Below are positions 1 to 7,272 of a DNA stretch of 64,000 nt, in pieces. Each line of letters begins with the position of its first letter. The stretch's first letter is position 1. The position numbers were made by a program, and so were the translations under genes. Under the pieces are notes generated by a model. It was given only the letters and a program-made list of their open reading frames with translations. It was not told the origin of the DNA and made no database searches. This DNA is from an uncultured Alphaproteobacteria bacterium. GTDB lineage: Bacteria > Pseudomonadota > Alphaproteobacteria > HIMB59. The stretch is taken from NCBI GenBank assembly GCA_902611415.1, contig CACLZM010000006.1:1-64000 (forward strand), given 5' to 3'.

Positions 1-359
1 GTGTGTCCCATAAGCCCTTGTCCAAAAAGTCTTAAAAAATAAATTACAAAAAAAAGAAGAATTACATTAAACACAATACTTGCAAAAAAACATGTTATCG
101 AAAGACCTAATACAATTGCTAAAGTATATTTTTTAAGAGAGACCGTATCTATAAGTTTGCCAGCCCATATAATAGTTAACGCACTTAAAATTGTAGCTAT
201 TGAATACAGACTGCCAAATTGAGTATTACTTAAGTTAAATGTTTCTCTAAAATCTTCACTAAAAAGAGAGATAAAAAATGTTTGTCCAAATCCTGATGCG
301 AATGCTATTAGAAAGCCAAATATTAATAAATTTGAATTTTTATTTATAAAATTAATCAA
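1..359 (-). CDS. MFS-type transporter, N-terminal part (runs off the window)
   Basis: Reading the minus strand from a TTG at 359 gives an uninterrupted frame to the window edge, beginning LINFINKNSNLLIFGFLIAF. It holds three to four hydrophobic segments and, between the second and third, a short basic loop (GKLIDTVSLKKY) like the MFS signature loop between TM2 and TM3. The end of the visible part, LRLFGQGLMGHT, also fits MFS TM4. No ATG exists upstream before an in-frame stop, so TTG is the best start. The substrate cannot be told from this fragment. It is divergent from the AhpD-like gene at 422. The ORF track misses it because it is cut by the window edge. Confidence 0.72.
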   Translation of the reverse strand, partial: MINFINKNSNLLIFGFLIAFASGFGQTFFISLFSEDFRETFNLSNTQFGSLYSIATILSALTIIWAGKLIDTVSLKKYTLAIVLGLSITCFFASIVFNVILLFFVIYFLRLFGQGLMGH

Positions 360-421
360 AACAAGAGGGATATTATGATTTAATGACTATATATCAATTA
401 TAATAAAGAAAGGGACTACTG

Positions 422-829
422 GTGAGCACAATTAAAAGAACCGATGATGATAATCATCCAATTATAAAGGAAGTCTATGAAGATATTAAACAATCAAGAA
501 ACACAACTTATATAGGTAATTTTTGGAAATATTTAGCATTCGACCCTCAATTACTAAAAAATGTTTGGAGTGATGTTAAAGATTTAATGGTTAAACAAAC
601 CACAATTCCAAATAAAACTAAAGAGATGATTTATATGGCAGTCTCTATAACAAATAATTGCTCGTATTGCACACACTCACATACAGCTGCAGCAAAAAAA
701 CTTGGGATGACTGAAGAAGAACATTCAGAATTTTTAAATATTGTAGCTCTTGCAGCAAAAACAAATCAACTGGTCAATAGTATACAAGTGCCAGTAGATG
801 AAATATTTGATGAAGACATAGAAAAATAA
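422..829 (+). CDS. Carboxymuconolactone decarboxylase / AhpD-like protein
   Basis: A 135-residue protein starting at GTG. It carries the AhpD redox motif CxxCxxxH (C80, C83, H87 in CSYCTHSH) in a helical context typical of the CMD/AhpD fold. Family members with this motif act as thiol-disulfide peroxidase partners, or are uncharacterised oxidative-stress proteins; true carboxymuconolactone decarboxylases lack the CxxC. The cytoplasm is the likely location, as no signal peptide is visible. It stands alone, divergent from the MFS gene and 4 bp ahead of a tiny membrane ORF that may be cotranscribed. The family call is firm; the physiological role is not. Confidence 0.85.
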   Translation: MSTIKRTDDDNHPIIKEVYEDIKQSRNTTYIGNFWKYLAFDPQLLKNVWSDVKDLMVKQTTIPNKTKEMIYMAVSITNNCSYCTHSHTAAAKKLGMTEEEHSEFLNIVALAAKTNQLVNSIQVPVDEIFDEDIEK

Positions 830-833
830 TCCA

Positions 834-935
834 ATGGAATTTTTAATATGGTTTTGGAATGCAGGTGAACTTCTGATGATTATAGGTATTGGGATTATTA
901 TAATTGGATTATTATTTTATAGAAAAAAAAAATAA
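834..935 (+). CDS. Putative 33-residue single-span membrane protein
   Basis: An ATG four bases after the preceding stop opens a 33-codon frame. It encodes MEFLIWFWNAGELLMIIGIG, further Ile/Gly/Leu residues and a C-terminal YRKKKK-type basic tail. That is a convincing single transmembrane helix with a positive end on the cytoplasmic side. It is too short for the ORF track. No homologue is recognised, and A/T-rich DNA can yield such frames by chance, so the call rests on tight coupling to the upstream gene and the membrane-like composition. Confidence 0.4.
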   Translation: MEFLIWFWNAGELLMIIGIGIIIIGLLFYRKKK

Positions 936-998
936 ATTTTTAAGTTATTAATTAAATTATTTTATTTATGATCTCCAGAATTATTATAATATTAAATA

Positions 999-1238
999 AT
1001 GTATTACGATGATGATAATAATGACGATAATACGCTGTTAGGCAGACTTACTGAGCTAAATAGAGCCCTAAGTCAAATGATGAGAAACACCAGCGAAAGA
1101 AATATTGTTGAAAAGTTACATACTTACCAACTTGCTATAAAAAAAACTCTAAAAATTATGACTAAAAAACAGCTTAGTACTATTTCCGAGTCCTCCAATG
1201 AATACGAAGATAGATTAGAACGAGGTGACTTTGACTAA
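999..1238 (+). CDS. Hypothetical protein, Asp/Asn-rich N-terminus, 79 aa
   Basis: A small soluble protein with an acidic low-complexity start (MYYDDDNNDDN) followed by predicted amphipathic helices (LLGRLTELNRALSQMMRNTS) and an acidic end. No catalytic motif or known family is recognised. It ends 4 bp before the convergent GTP cyclohydrolase II-like gene, and the two stop codons share a short inverted repeat. The coding frame is open and has balanced codon use, so it is probably real, but function is unknown. Confidence 0.55.
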   Translation: MYYDDDNNDDNTLLGRLTELNRALSQMMRNTSERNIVEKLHTYQLAIKKTLKIMTKKQLSTISESSNEYEDRLERGDFD

Positions 1239-1248
1239 ATTTTTAGTC
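1233..1248. terminator. Possible bidirectional terminator between convergent genes
   Basis: The perfect inverted repeat GACTAAATTTTTAGTC covers the stop codon of the 79-aa gene and the last codons of the convergent gene, followed on the + strand by TAAATTTTTAAAA. The stem is only 7-8 bp and A/T rich, so termination strength is doubtful. Confidence 0.35.
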
Positions 1249-2361
1249 TAAATTTTTAAAACCGTAACCTGTTTTTTTCACTCTTGTTTTAAAATAATTC
1301 TTATTAAATTTATTAATTGTTGGTTTTGTATTAATTTGTTTAGCAATTTTAATGCCAGCTTTTTTAAGAGAAGAAACCTTTGTAAAATTATTTGTGATAA
1401 TATTGACTTTATTTACTTTTAATAACTTAAGTATCTTAGCAGCAATATTAAAATCTCTTTCATCATCTAAAAAACCTATGTTGTGATCAGCATCAATAGT
1501 ATCTAAGCCTTTTGACTGAAGAGAATAGGCCCTCATTTTATTGGCTAGTCCTATACCTCTCCCTTCTTGATCTAAATAAAGGATAATACCTCCTTTATTT
1601 TTAACCATATAGTTTAAAGAATTATTTAATTGTTCTCCGCAATCGCATTTTCTAGAGTGAAATATATCCCCAGTAAAACAAGCTGAGTGAATTCTAAGGT
1701 TTGTTGGTTGTTTTAAATTTTTTGGTTTAATTATGATCGCAATATGTCTTCTAGCACCAATATATGACTTAAAAATATTAAAAGTAGTAGATGCAACATT
1801 TGGTAAGGGCACATTTGCACTTGAAACTAATCTGATGCTATTAGTTATAAATTTATTCTGATTTTTTAACTCTTTATGGTTAAATCTTAATAGACCAAGT
1901 TGTAATATTAGATTATCAATATTTTTATAGTATTTAGAATTAATTTTTTTAAATACAAGTGAAGGTATTACCTTCGCATTTTTAGCTATATCTAAACAGA
2001 CATTATGGAAGTCTTTACTTTTGATATAAGGCTCATCTTTAAATAATATTTTATTTTGATCAGATAAAGGGTTAATGAATAAACTTAATAAAGATTTGTT
2101 TAATATTTTTTCATTTATTTTTATATAAATATTTGTTGATACTTTATTCTCAAATATTGATTTTGCTTTTTGTTTTGTGATTAAAAGATATTTGTCTTTT
2201 TGTAGATATTGATTGAATTGATTTAGAATTTTATTGTCCGAATGTTCAATATTAAAGAACATCCAATAATTTTTATTTTCTTTGATAACTATTGGTCTTC
2301 CGGTTCTAAGCTCATTGATAGCTCTATCAATAAATGTGCCAAAATTTGATTTTAAACTCAT
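1243..2361 (-). CDS. GTP cyclohydrolase II-like protein with degenerate RibB-like N-terminal domain
   Basis: The C-terminal half (about 175-365) is a GTP cyclohydrolase II domain. Zn ligands C228, C239 and C241 lie in ACFTGD and KCDCGEQL. The QEGRGIGL loop, a Tyr equivalent to E. coli Tyr105 (MRAY) and the Asp/Arg pair in DDERDF are all kept. The N-terminal 170 residues occupy the place of a DHBP synthase (RibB) domain but lack its DDEDRENEGD acidic motif, so that half is probably non-catalytic. Canonical GCH II makes the riboflavin precursor diaminopyrimidine from GTP. Unusual residues include Asp for Arg before QEGR and NNF instead of NNP. It lies divergent from the RibD-type reductase, in a seven-gene set that does not look like a riboflavin operon. 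A specialised paralogue is more likely than housekeeping RibA; the product is uncertain. Confidence 0.85.
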   Translation of the reverse strand: MSLKSNFGTFIDRAINELRTGRPIVIKENKNYWMFFNIEHSDNKILNQFNQYLQKDKYLLITKQKAKSIFENKVSTNIYIKINEKILNKSLLSLFINPLSDQNKILFKDEPYIKSKDFHNVCLDIAKNAKVIPSLVFKKINSKYYKNIDNLILQLGLLRFNHKELKNQNKFITNSIRLVSSANVPLPNVASTTFNIFKSYIGARRHIAIIIKPKNLKQPTNLRIHSACFTGDIFHSRKCDCGEQLNNSLNYMVKNKGGIILYLDQEGRGIGLANKMRAYSLQSKGLDTIDADHNIGFLDDERDFNIAAKILKLLKVNKVNIITNNFTKVSSLKKAGIKIAKQINTKPTINKFNKNYFKTRVKKTGYGFKNLD

Positions 2362-2402
2362 AGACTATATATATACTCAATAGCACTTGATACAGATGAA
2401 AA

Positions 2403-3233
2403 ATGATAACAAAGCATAATATTTCTTCACTATTTGAATTTGTAAAAAAACAAAAAAAATCAAATATCTTAAGAATTGATTTAATTAACAAATCGTTTGT
2501 ACTTAGTCAACATTCTAAAACCAATCATATTTTAATTGATAAAAATGGCGTTAATTTTAATTGTAAGATTGAAAAAAAAATAAATGAAATAGCACAAATT
2601 TTATTACCAATATTGATGATAAAAAAAAAATTCTATATCGGTCAAATTGGGCAAAGCTTAGACGGTAAAATTGCACTTTTAAACGGCAATTCTCATTACA
2701 TTAATGATAAAAATAGTATTTCATACCTTCATAGTCTTCGTTCAGTGTGTGATGCAGTTATAGTTGGTGTAAATACAATAAAAAAAGATAATCCCTTGCT
2801 CACTACAAGAGCAATTAAGGGCTCAAATCCTCAGAGGATAATTATAGATCCGTCTCTAAAATTAACAAATAACTATCAAATATTTAAAGATGGTTTTTCA
2901 AATATCATATTTACACACTCTAATATTAAAAAGAATTTAAAAAACACACAAATTTATAAATTACCTGAAAGAAACTTCACAAATCTTATATACAAACATA
3001 TAAATAATTTAGGTTTTAAGTTCGTATTAGTAGAAGGTGGTTCTAAAACTATATCTAAATTTCTTGAGAATAAATTATTAGATATTATGCAATTTATAAT
3101 AGCACCTACAATAATTGGTTCTGGTATTAATTCTATAAATATAAAACCTATAACAAATTTAAAAAAAGTTATTAGAACAAAAAATAAAATTTATAAATTT
3201 GGCGAAGAAATAATAGTAAGTTTAGAGTTTTAA
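2403..3233 (+). CDS. RibD C-terminal-type (DHFR-fold) pyrimidine/pterin reductase, stand-alone
   Basis: After a 75-residue N-terminal extension of no recognised family, the protein carries the RibD reductase domain. Visible motifs are GQSLDGKIA, CDAVIVGVNTIKKDNPLLTTR (split here by eye), PQRIIIDP and LVEGGSKT. These belong to the NADPH-dependent reductase that reduces the ribosyl side chain in riboflavin synthesis, or to related DHFR-fold enzymes in archaea and natural-product pathways. The zinc deaminase domain of bifunctional RibD is absent. It starts 41 bp from the divergent GTP cyclohydrolase gene and its 3' end overlaps the convergent methyltransferase by 12 bp. Substrate is inferred to be a GTP-derived ribosylaminopyrimidine or a related compound. 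Confidence 0.85.
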   Translation: MITKHNISSLFEFVKKQKKSNILRIDLINKSFVLSQHSKTNHILIDKNGVNFNCKIEKKINEIAQILLPILMIKKKFYIGQIGQSLDGKIALLNGNSHYINDKNSISYLHSLRSVCDAVIVGVNTIKKDNPLLTTRAIKGSNPQRIIIDPSLKLTNNYQIFKDGFSNIIFTHSNIKKNLKNTQIYKLPERNFTNLIYKHINNLGFKFVLVEGGSKTISKFLENKLLDIMQFIIAPTIIGSGINSINIKPITNLKKVIRTKNKIYKFGEEIIVSLEF

Positions 3234-4010
3234 AGCTAAAAAATCTTTATTTCTTAGAAATAATTTTGATTTATTTTTTTTAATATTTTCCCTTCTAAAA
3301 TCTAACCATCTATCTAATGATATCTTATTTTTTTCAAGTACATTTTCACAAAAATCTAAAAACATATTTTGAAATTTTTTATTCTTTGATACATCCCAAC
3401 TCGAGTCAAAAACAAATGTTTTATGTGACTTAGAAAACAATTTATTAATTATTTGACTACAGTTTTTACCAACTGCTTTTTGCCCAATACCCTTATCTGA
3501 CTCCTGATCTTTATTAAATAGATTTAAAACGTACTGATCATCTTTATGTTTTGGGTGAAATTTAAAAAATCCATCATAATTGATCGAAAAATATACAGCT
3601 TTTGTATTTAGATTTTGTTTTTTAAATCCTAAATACCAATTTTTTGGCATTATATCTAAATACGCAGATCCTGTAATAATATCGTATTTTTCGAATTTAA
3701 AACTTTTTATATTTTTGATTAAATCAAATTTTTTATAATTTATATTTATAATCTTATTCTTATTATTTGTTTTTTTCTTAAATTCTTTAATTGACTCAAA
3801 TGATATGTCTATCATATCCCATGATTGTCTTTTTTTAAGTTTGGGGTACAAATATCTATAGTTGGAACCTGTTCCACAACCTAAATCAGCAATAGACAAT
3901 GTTTTGTAGTCTTGAAAATATTTATTAATTTTTTCTATAATTTTTTTATTTCTTGAAACTTTATCAATTTTCTCTCGAAGAAATAGCCAATCATTATTAA
4001 ATTTATGCAT
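3222..4010 (-). CDS. Class I SAM-dependent methyltransferase
   Basis: The Rossmann SAM-binding motif I is clear (IADLGCGTGSNYRYL, residues about 40-54), followed by an acidic motif II region (WDMIDIS) and a motif resembling post-I/IV in YDIITGSAYLDIMP. The C-terminal part is lysine-rich without further motifs. It overlaps the upstream glycosyltransferase by 8 bp, so both are surely cotranscribed. The context suggests methylation of a small-molecule intermediate made by the pathway. No residues diagnose O-, N- or C-methylation. Confidence 0.85.
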   Translation of the reverse strand: MHKFNNDWLFLREKIDKVSRNKKIIEKINKYFQDYKTLSIADLGCGTGSNYRYLYPKLKKRQSWDMIDISFESIKEFKKKTNNKNKIININYKKFDLIKNIKSFKFEKYDIITGSAYLDIMPKNWYLGFKKQNLNTKAVYFSINYDGFFKFHPKHKDDQYVLNLFNKDQESDKGIGQKAVGKNCSQIINKLFSKSHKTFVFDSSWDVSKNKKFQNMFLDFCENVLEKNKISLDRWLDFRRENIKKNKSKLFLRNKDFLALKL

Positions 4011-5046
4011 CTTTTATTATCTTGATAAAAAGATCCCCAGATTGTGTTGGTGTTAAAAATTTTCTCTTATTTTGTATTAATTTTTTTGATAAATCTGAAT
4101 TAAATGCATTTTTAGTAATTAATTTTGATAAACTTTTTTCTTTAAAATTATTTAAGTAGATAATTCCATCTTTTTTTAGAGTACTCATAATTGTTTTAGT
4201 TTTATATGTAATAATCATTTTTTTGAGTTGAAGGGCATTAGCAAGTGACATACCAAAACCTTCATATTTACTTACTGAGACATAGAAGTCACACTTAGAA
4301 TATAGTTTTGATAGTAAATTAATCGATACATTACTATGAAACTTAACTTTTTTACTTAATCTATAATTACTTATAATTTTTAGTAATCTATTATAGTATT
4401 TACTATCTCTAGTTATATCTCCTACAATATTTAATTTTATTTTATCCATGTATCTTAATTCGTTTAAAAGATAATGATAATTTTTTCTCTCAATAATACT
4501 TCCCACAGATAGTAAATTTATATTTTTATCCCTTTTTAATTTATATTTTTTTAATTTTTCTATTCCAGGTTCTACAACTTGAATTTTTCGCTTATTAATT
4601 TTAAATTTTTCAAAAATTAGTTGTTTTGTATCATTTGAAGTGACAATTATTTTTTTCGTTCTCTTATATAATTTTTTAGCGTTCTTAAGAAAAAATTGAC
4701 TTTGATTACCATTAAATTCTAGATAAAGAGGGTGGTGTATAAGAGCTATTAATACAAATCTATCTAAATAGTTTATTATACCATCAATACACTCAAAAAC
4801 TAATCCATCAAAAATTAGTACTGCATTATCTGGTAATTTTTCTAAAGTTTTTTTTAGATTTTTTAAGTCATTTTCTTTAGGAAAGGGAAAGCTGTTAGCA
4901 AGTTTGATAGCATTTAAATTGAATTTAATTTTTTTTGCTCTTTTTAATATATTTTTTTCATAAATGTAACCACCTGTTTTTGTATTAATATCACCCGGAT
5001 AAATAAAATAATAAGATTTATTGTGTATTACTGATCTCTTGTTCAT
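4003..5046 (-). CDS. GT4-family glycosyltransferase
   Basis: GT-B fold glycosyltransferase. The N-terminal domain starts YYFIYPGDINTKTGGYIYEK, where the Gly-Gly loop is typical of GT4. The C-terminal domain has LSVGSIIERKNYHYLL, the usual start of the donor-binding half, and KYEGFGMSLANAL, the E-x7-E-like nucleotide-sugar region, although the second Glu is replaced by Asn (SLANA). GT4 enzymes are retaining and use UDP/GDP sugars. Its first 29 bp overlap the PTPS-like gene and its end overlaps the methyltransferase, so it belongs to this operon rather than to a polysaccharide locus. A small-molecule acceptor is inferred. Confidence 0.85.
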   Translation of the reverse strand: MNKRSVIHNKSYYFIYPGDINTKTGGYIYEKNILKRAKKIKFNLNAIKLANSFPFPKENDLKNLKKTLEKLPDNAVLIFDGLVFECIDGIINYLDRFVLIALIHHPLYLEFNGNQSQFFLKNAKKLYKRTKKIIVTSNDTKQLIFEKFKINKRKIQVVEPGIEKLKKYKLKRDKNINLLSVGSIIERKNYHYLLNELRYMDKIKLNIVGDITRDSKYYNRLLKIISNYRLSKKVKFHSNVSINLLSKLYSKCDFYVSVSKYEGFGMSLANALQLKKMIITYKTKTIMSTLKKDGIIYLNNFKEKSLSKLITKNAFNSDLSKKLIQNKRKFLTPTQSGDLFIKIIKDA

Positions 5047-5425
5047 AAGAAGCCCAAGCTACATTTGACTCAGTTAAAATAATTTTAATTTTATGCAACT
5101 TGTTAAAATCTTCTATGTAATCTTTTTGTAATTTATCGCATATTCTATCAAAAATATCTTTAGCAAGAAATTCCGTAGAGGTGATAATATTTTTAAATTC
5201 TTCAACTTCGTCTAAATTTTTATAACTATAAAATTTTAATACGTCAGAGAGAATTTCTGTTACAACCCCGAGATCCATAATAATGTTATATTTGTTAATC
5301 TCTTTTGCATAAAACTCAGCATCAACTATGTAGGTCGCTCCATGCATATTCTGTGCTGGTCCAAAAACCTCACCCGGGAGAGAATGTGCAATTAAAATAT
5401 TATTTCGAACAGTAATTGAATACAT
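5018..5425 (-). CDS. PTPS/QueD-fold protein lacking canonical active-site residues
   Basis: A 135-residue protein of the 6-pyruvoyl-tetrahydropterin synthase / 6-carboxytetrahydropterin synthase family. Of the three Zn-binding His in the family, H14 (IAHSLPG) and H28 (MHGATY) are present, but the HGH motif is HGA, so the third ligand is Ala30. The catalytic Cys four residues before the first His of HGH is Ala24. The LDH triad His is missing (NLDEV). The substrate-binding Glu equivalents in TSTEFLA and LTESNVAWASY remain. The fold and pterin pocket thus seem kept, but normal PTPS or QueD chemistry is unlikely. It is translationally coupled to the glycosyltransferase. It could bind a pterin, or catalyse an altered reaction such as a cyclisation or aldol cleavage. 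Confidence 0.8.
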   Translation of the reverse strand: MYSITVRNNILIAHSLPGEVFGPAQNMHGATYIVDAEFYAKEINKYNIIMDLGVVTEILSDVLKFYSYKNLDEVEEFKNIITSTEFLAKDIFDRICDKLQKDYIEDFNKLHKIKIILTESNVAWASYEQEISNTQ

Positions 5426-5426
5426 T

Positions 5427-6389
5427 TTAATACTTTATAGCATGCATTATGCTTTCTGGATTATTTAATATTGAAATATAATCTTTCTCTAAGTCCTGAA
5501 AGTCACTTTCAGTATTTATTAATTTAAGAAGCTGGTTATTAGATAAAGCATTAATTGCTAAATTCAATCTCTTTTTATAATCATATTTTTTTGATAAATA
5601 CTTTGGAATATTTGAAACTTGAGAACTAATAATTTTTAATCTCTTTGAGTGAAAATTACCTCCTAAATTTATATGACCTTTTCTATTTCCATACCAACTA
5701 GCCTCAATAAATTTTCCCTCTAAATTTAATTTTTTTAGTGATTGGTTTAATACATCATAATTAGATGTTGTATTAATTATAACATCTAAGTTTTTAATTT
5801 TTTTAAAATTAATAAATTTTAGTCCTAAAATATTTGCAAATTTCTTCTTTTTAATATTTATGTCAGTAATAAAGACATTTTTAAATTTTAGTAATTTATA
5901 ATAGTAGGCAGTTAAAATACCAACAGAGCCCATCCCTATTATCAATATTTTGTTATTTAATTTTGCTTGAGTATCCCAAAAGATATTAATAGCTGTTTCC
6001 ATATTTGCTGTTAGTAAATATTTTCGAATATCACCATTACCTTTTAAAATATTCACATTATTTATATCAATCTTAAATAGTGACTGATGGGGGTAAAGGC
6101 AGAATGTATTTTTATTTAAATATTTTTTTGGGCCTTCAACTATTTTACCAACATTAATGTAACCGTATTTAATTGGAAAAGAAAAAGATCCCTCTTGAAA
6201 AGGAGATTTCATTATATCGAACTGATCTTTGCTAATATTACCTGATGCTACTAATCTCTCAGTGCCCTTACTGATTCCTGAATAAAGAGTTTTTACAAGA
6301 ACAGTTTTAGAATTTTTTTTATAGCTTAGTATTTTTTTCTTAATAATTGGTTTATTTTCATTCTTAATCCATAGAGAATAAGTTTCCAT
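5427..6389 (-). CDS. Medium-chain dehydrogenase/reductase (BchC-like, zinc-type family)
   Basis: MDR superfamily. The N-terminal GroES-like domain has LYSGISKGTERLV, where Ser takes the place of the catalytic Zn Cys, as in BchC-like and other non-zinc members. PIKYGYINVGKIVEG and CLYPHQSLFKI follow, then ANMETAINIFWD and a Rossmann motif (ILIIGMGSVGILTAYYYK). It would oxidise or reduce a hydroxyl/carbonyl with NAD(P). I chose the internal ATG (METYSLW) because the track's first nine residues (MIFNIYIII) precede the fold and would run into the divergent creatininase start. One base separates it from the PTPS-like gene, so it probably heads the four-gene minus-strand operon. Confidence 0.8.
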   Translation of the reverse strand: METYSLWIKNENKPIIKKKILSYKKNSKTVLVKTLYSGISKGTERLVASGNISKDQFDIMKSPFQEGSFSFPIKYGYINVGKIVEGPKKYLNKNTFCLYPHQSLFKIDINNVNILKGNGDIRKYLLTANMETAINIFWDTQAKLNNKILIIGMGSVGILTAYYYKLLKFKNVFITDINIKKKKFANILGLKFINFKKIKNLDVIINTTSNYDVLNQSLKKLNLEGKFIEASWYGNRKGHINLGGNFHSKRLKIISSQVSNIPKYLSKKYDYKKRLNLAINALSNNQLLKLINTESDFQDLEKDYISILNNPESIMHAIKY

Positions 6390-6418
6390 AATAATTATAT
6401 AAATGTTAAATATCACTT

Positions 6419-7177
6419 ATGCTATCAAAGTTTTGGTCTGATTTAACATCAGCAGACATTAGTAAATTAGGTAAAAATAAAATACTTATTCTGCCATTTT
6501 CATCTGTAGAACAACATGGAGAACACCTTCCATCAGGTACTGATAAATTAATATTAGATGGAATTTTAAATACTTTTATTAAGAAATATCCCAAACTTAA
6601 TAAATATTTAATTCTACCAAATATCTCTATAGGTTCAGCGAGTGAGCATAATAGCTTTGAGGGCACTCTATCTTCGAACTCTACAAATTATATTGATTAT
6701 ATTATCAGCATAGTTGGTGAGTTATGTATTCGTAGATATAAAAAATTTATCTTTTTAAATAGTCATGGCGGACAAATTAGTCACTTAGATATAGCTGCTA
6801 AAGAAATTAAAAGTAGATATAAAGCTGTCGATATTGTTAAGGCACATTATTTTCTATTTAAAGGTTTTGAAAAAATTATTCCAAAAAAGGAATTACTTTA
6901 TGGATATCATGGAGGTGAATTTGAAACATCAATAATGCTCCAACTTTATCCAGAATTAATAAAATTAAATAAAATTAAAAGAAACAAACTCTCATCTGAC
7001 TTTAAATCTAAAAAAATAATTTCTTATGAAAGAACAATTAAAAGAACTTGGAATACAAAAGATTTGTCCAAGACAGGTATAATTGGAAATCCTACAAAAT
7101 CCTCTGCAGATAAAGGAAAAAGAATTCTAGATCTTACATCAAGAACCTTAAAAAAAATAATTGATGAAATGAAGTAG
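6419..7177 (+). CDS. Creatininase-family amidohydrolase
   Basis: All metal-binding positions of the family are visible: E31, H33 and D42 in SVEQHGEHLPSGTD, H116 in NSHGGQ and E167 in HGGEFETS. Known family members hydrolyse creatinine. In archaeal riboflavin/F420 synthesis the member ArfB deformylates a GTP-derived formamidopyrimidine, and MftE acts in mycofactocin maturation. Beside a GTP cyclohydrolase II homologue and a RibD-type reductase, a deformylase or amidohydrolase acting on a pyrimidine intermediate is the most economical guess. It is divergent from the MDR gene with only 29 bp between the chosen starts, and its stop codon abuts the 3' CCA of the convergent tRNA-Cys gene. Confidence 0.88.
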   Translation: MLSKFWSDLTSADISKLGKNKILILPFSSVEQHGEHLPSGTDKLILDGILNTFIKKYPKLNKYLILPNISIGSASEHNSFEGTLSSNSTNYIDYIISIVGELCIRRYKKFIFLNSHGGQISHLDIAAKEIKSRYKAVDIVKAHYFLFKGFEKIIPKKELLYGYHGGEFETSIMLQLYPELIKLNKIKRNKLSSDFKSKKIISYERTIKRTWNTKDLSKTGIIGNPTKSSADKGKRILDLTSRTLKKIIDEMK

Positions 7178-7251
7178 TGGAGGCCCACCCCGGAATCGAA
7201 CCGAGCTACAAGGATTTGCAGTCCTCTGCATAACCAATCTGCCAGCGGGCC
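7178..7251 (-). tRNA. tRNA-Cys (GCA)
   Basis: The minus strand reads GGCCCGC ... GTGGGCC TCCA, a seven-pair acceptor stem with encoded CCA. D-arm GGCAGATTGGTTATGC, anticodon stem GAGGA/TCCTT with loop CTGCAAA (anticodon GCA), and T-arm with GGTTCGATTCC are all present. The 74-nt length is normal. The CCA end directly touches the creatininase stop codon on the other strand. Confidence 0.95.
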
Positions 7252-7272
7252 ATAAAACTTAGCATAACACTT

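Noticed and set aside
1243-3233. Treating the ribA-like and ribD-like genes as the housekeeping riboflavin operon
   Set aside because: No ribE/ribH/nusB neighbours, RibB half degenerate and RibD deaminase absent; context favours another pathway.
6406-6666. Minus-strand ORF of 86 aa inside the creatininase gene
   Set aside because: Antisense shadow of a gene with complete metal-binding motifs; no motif of its own.
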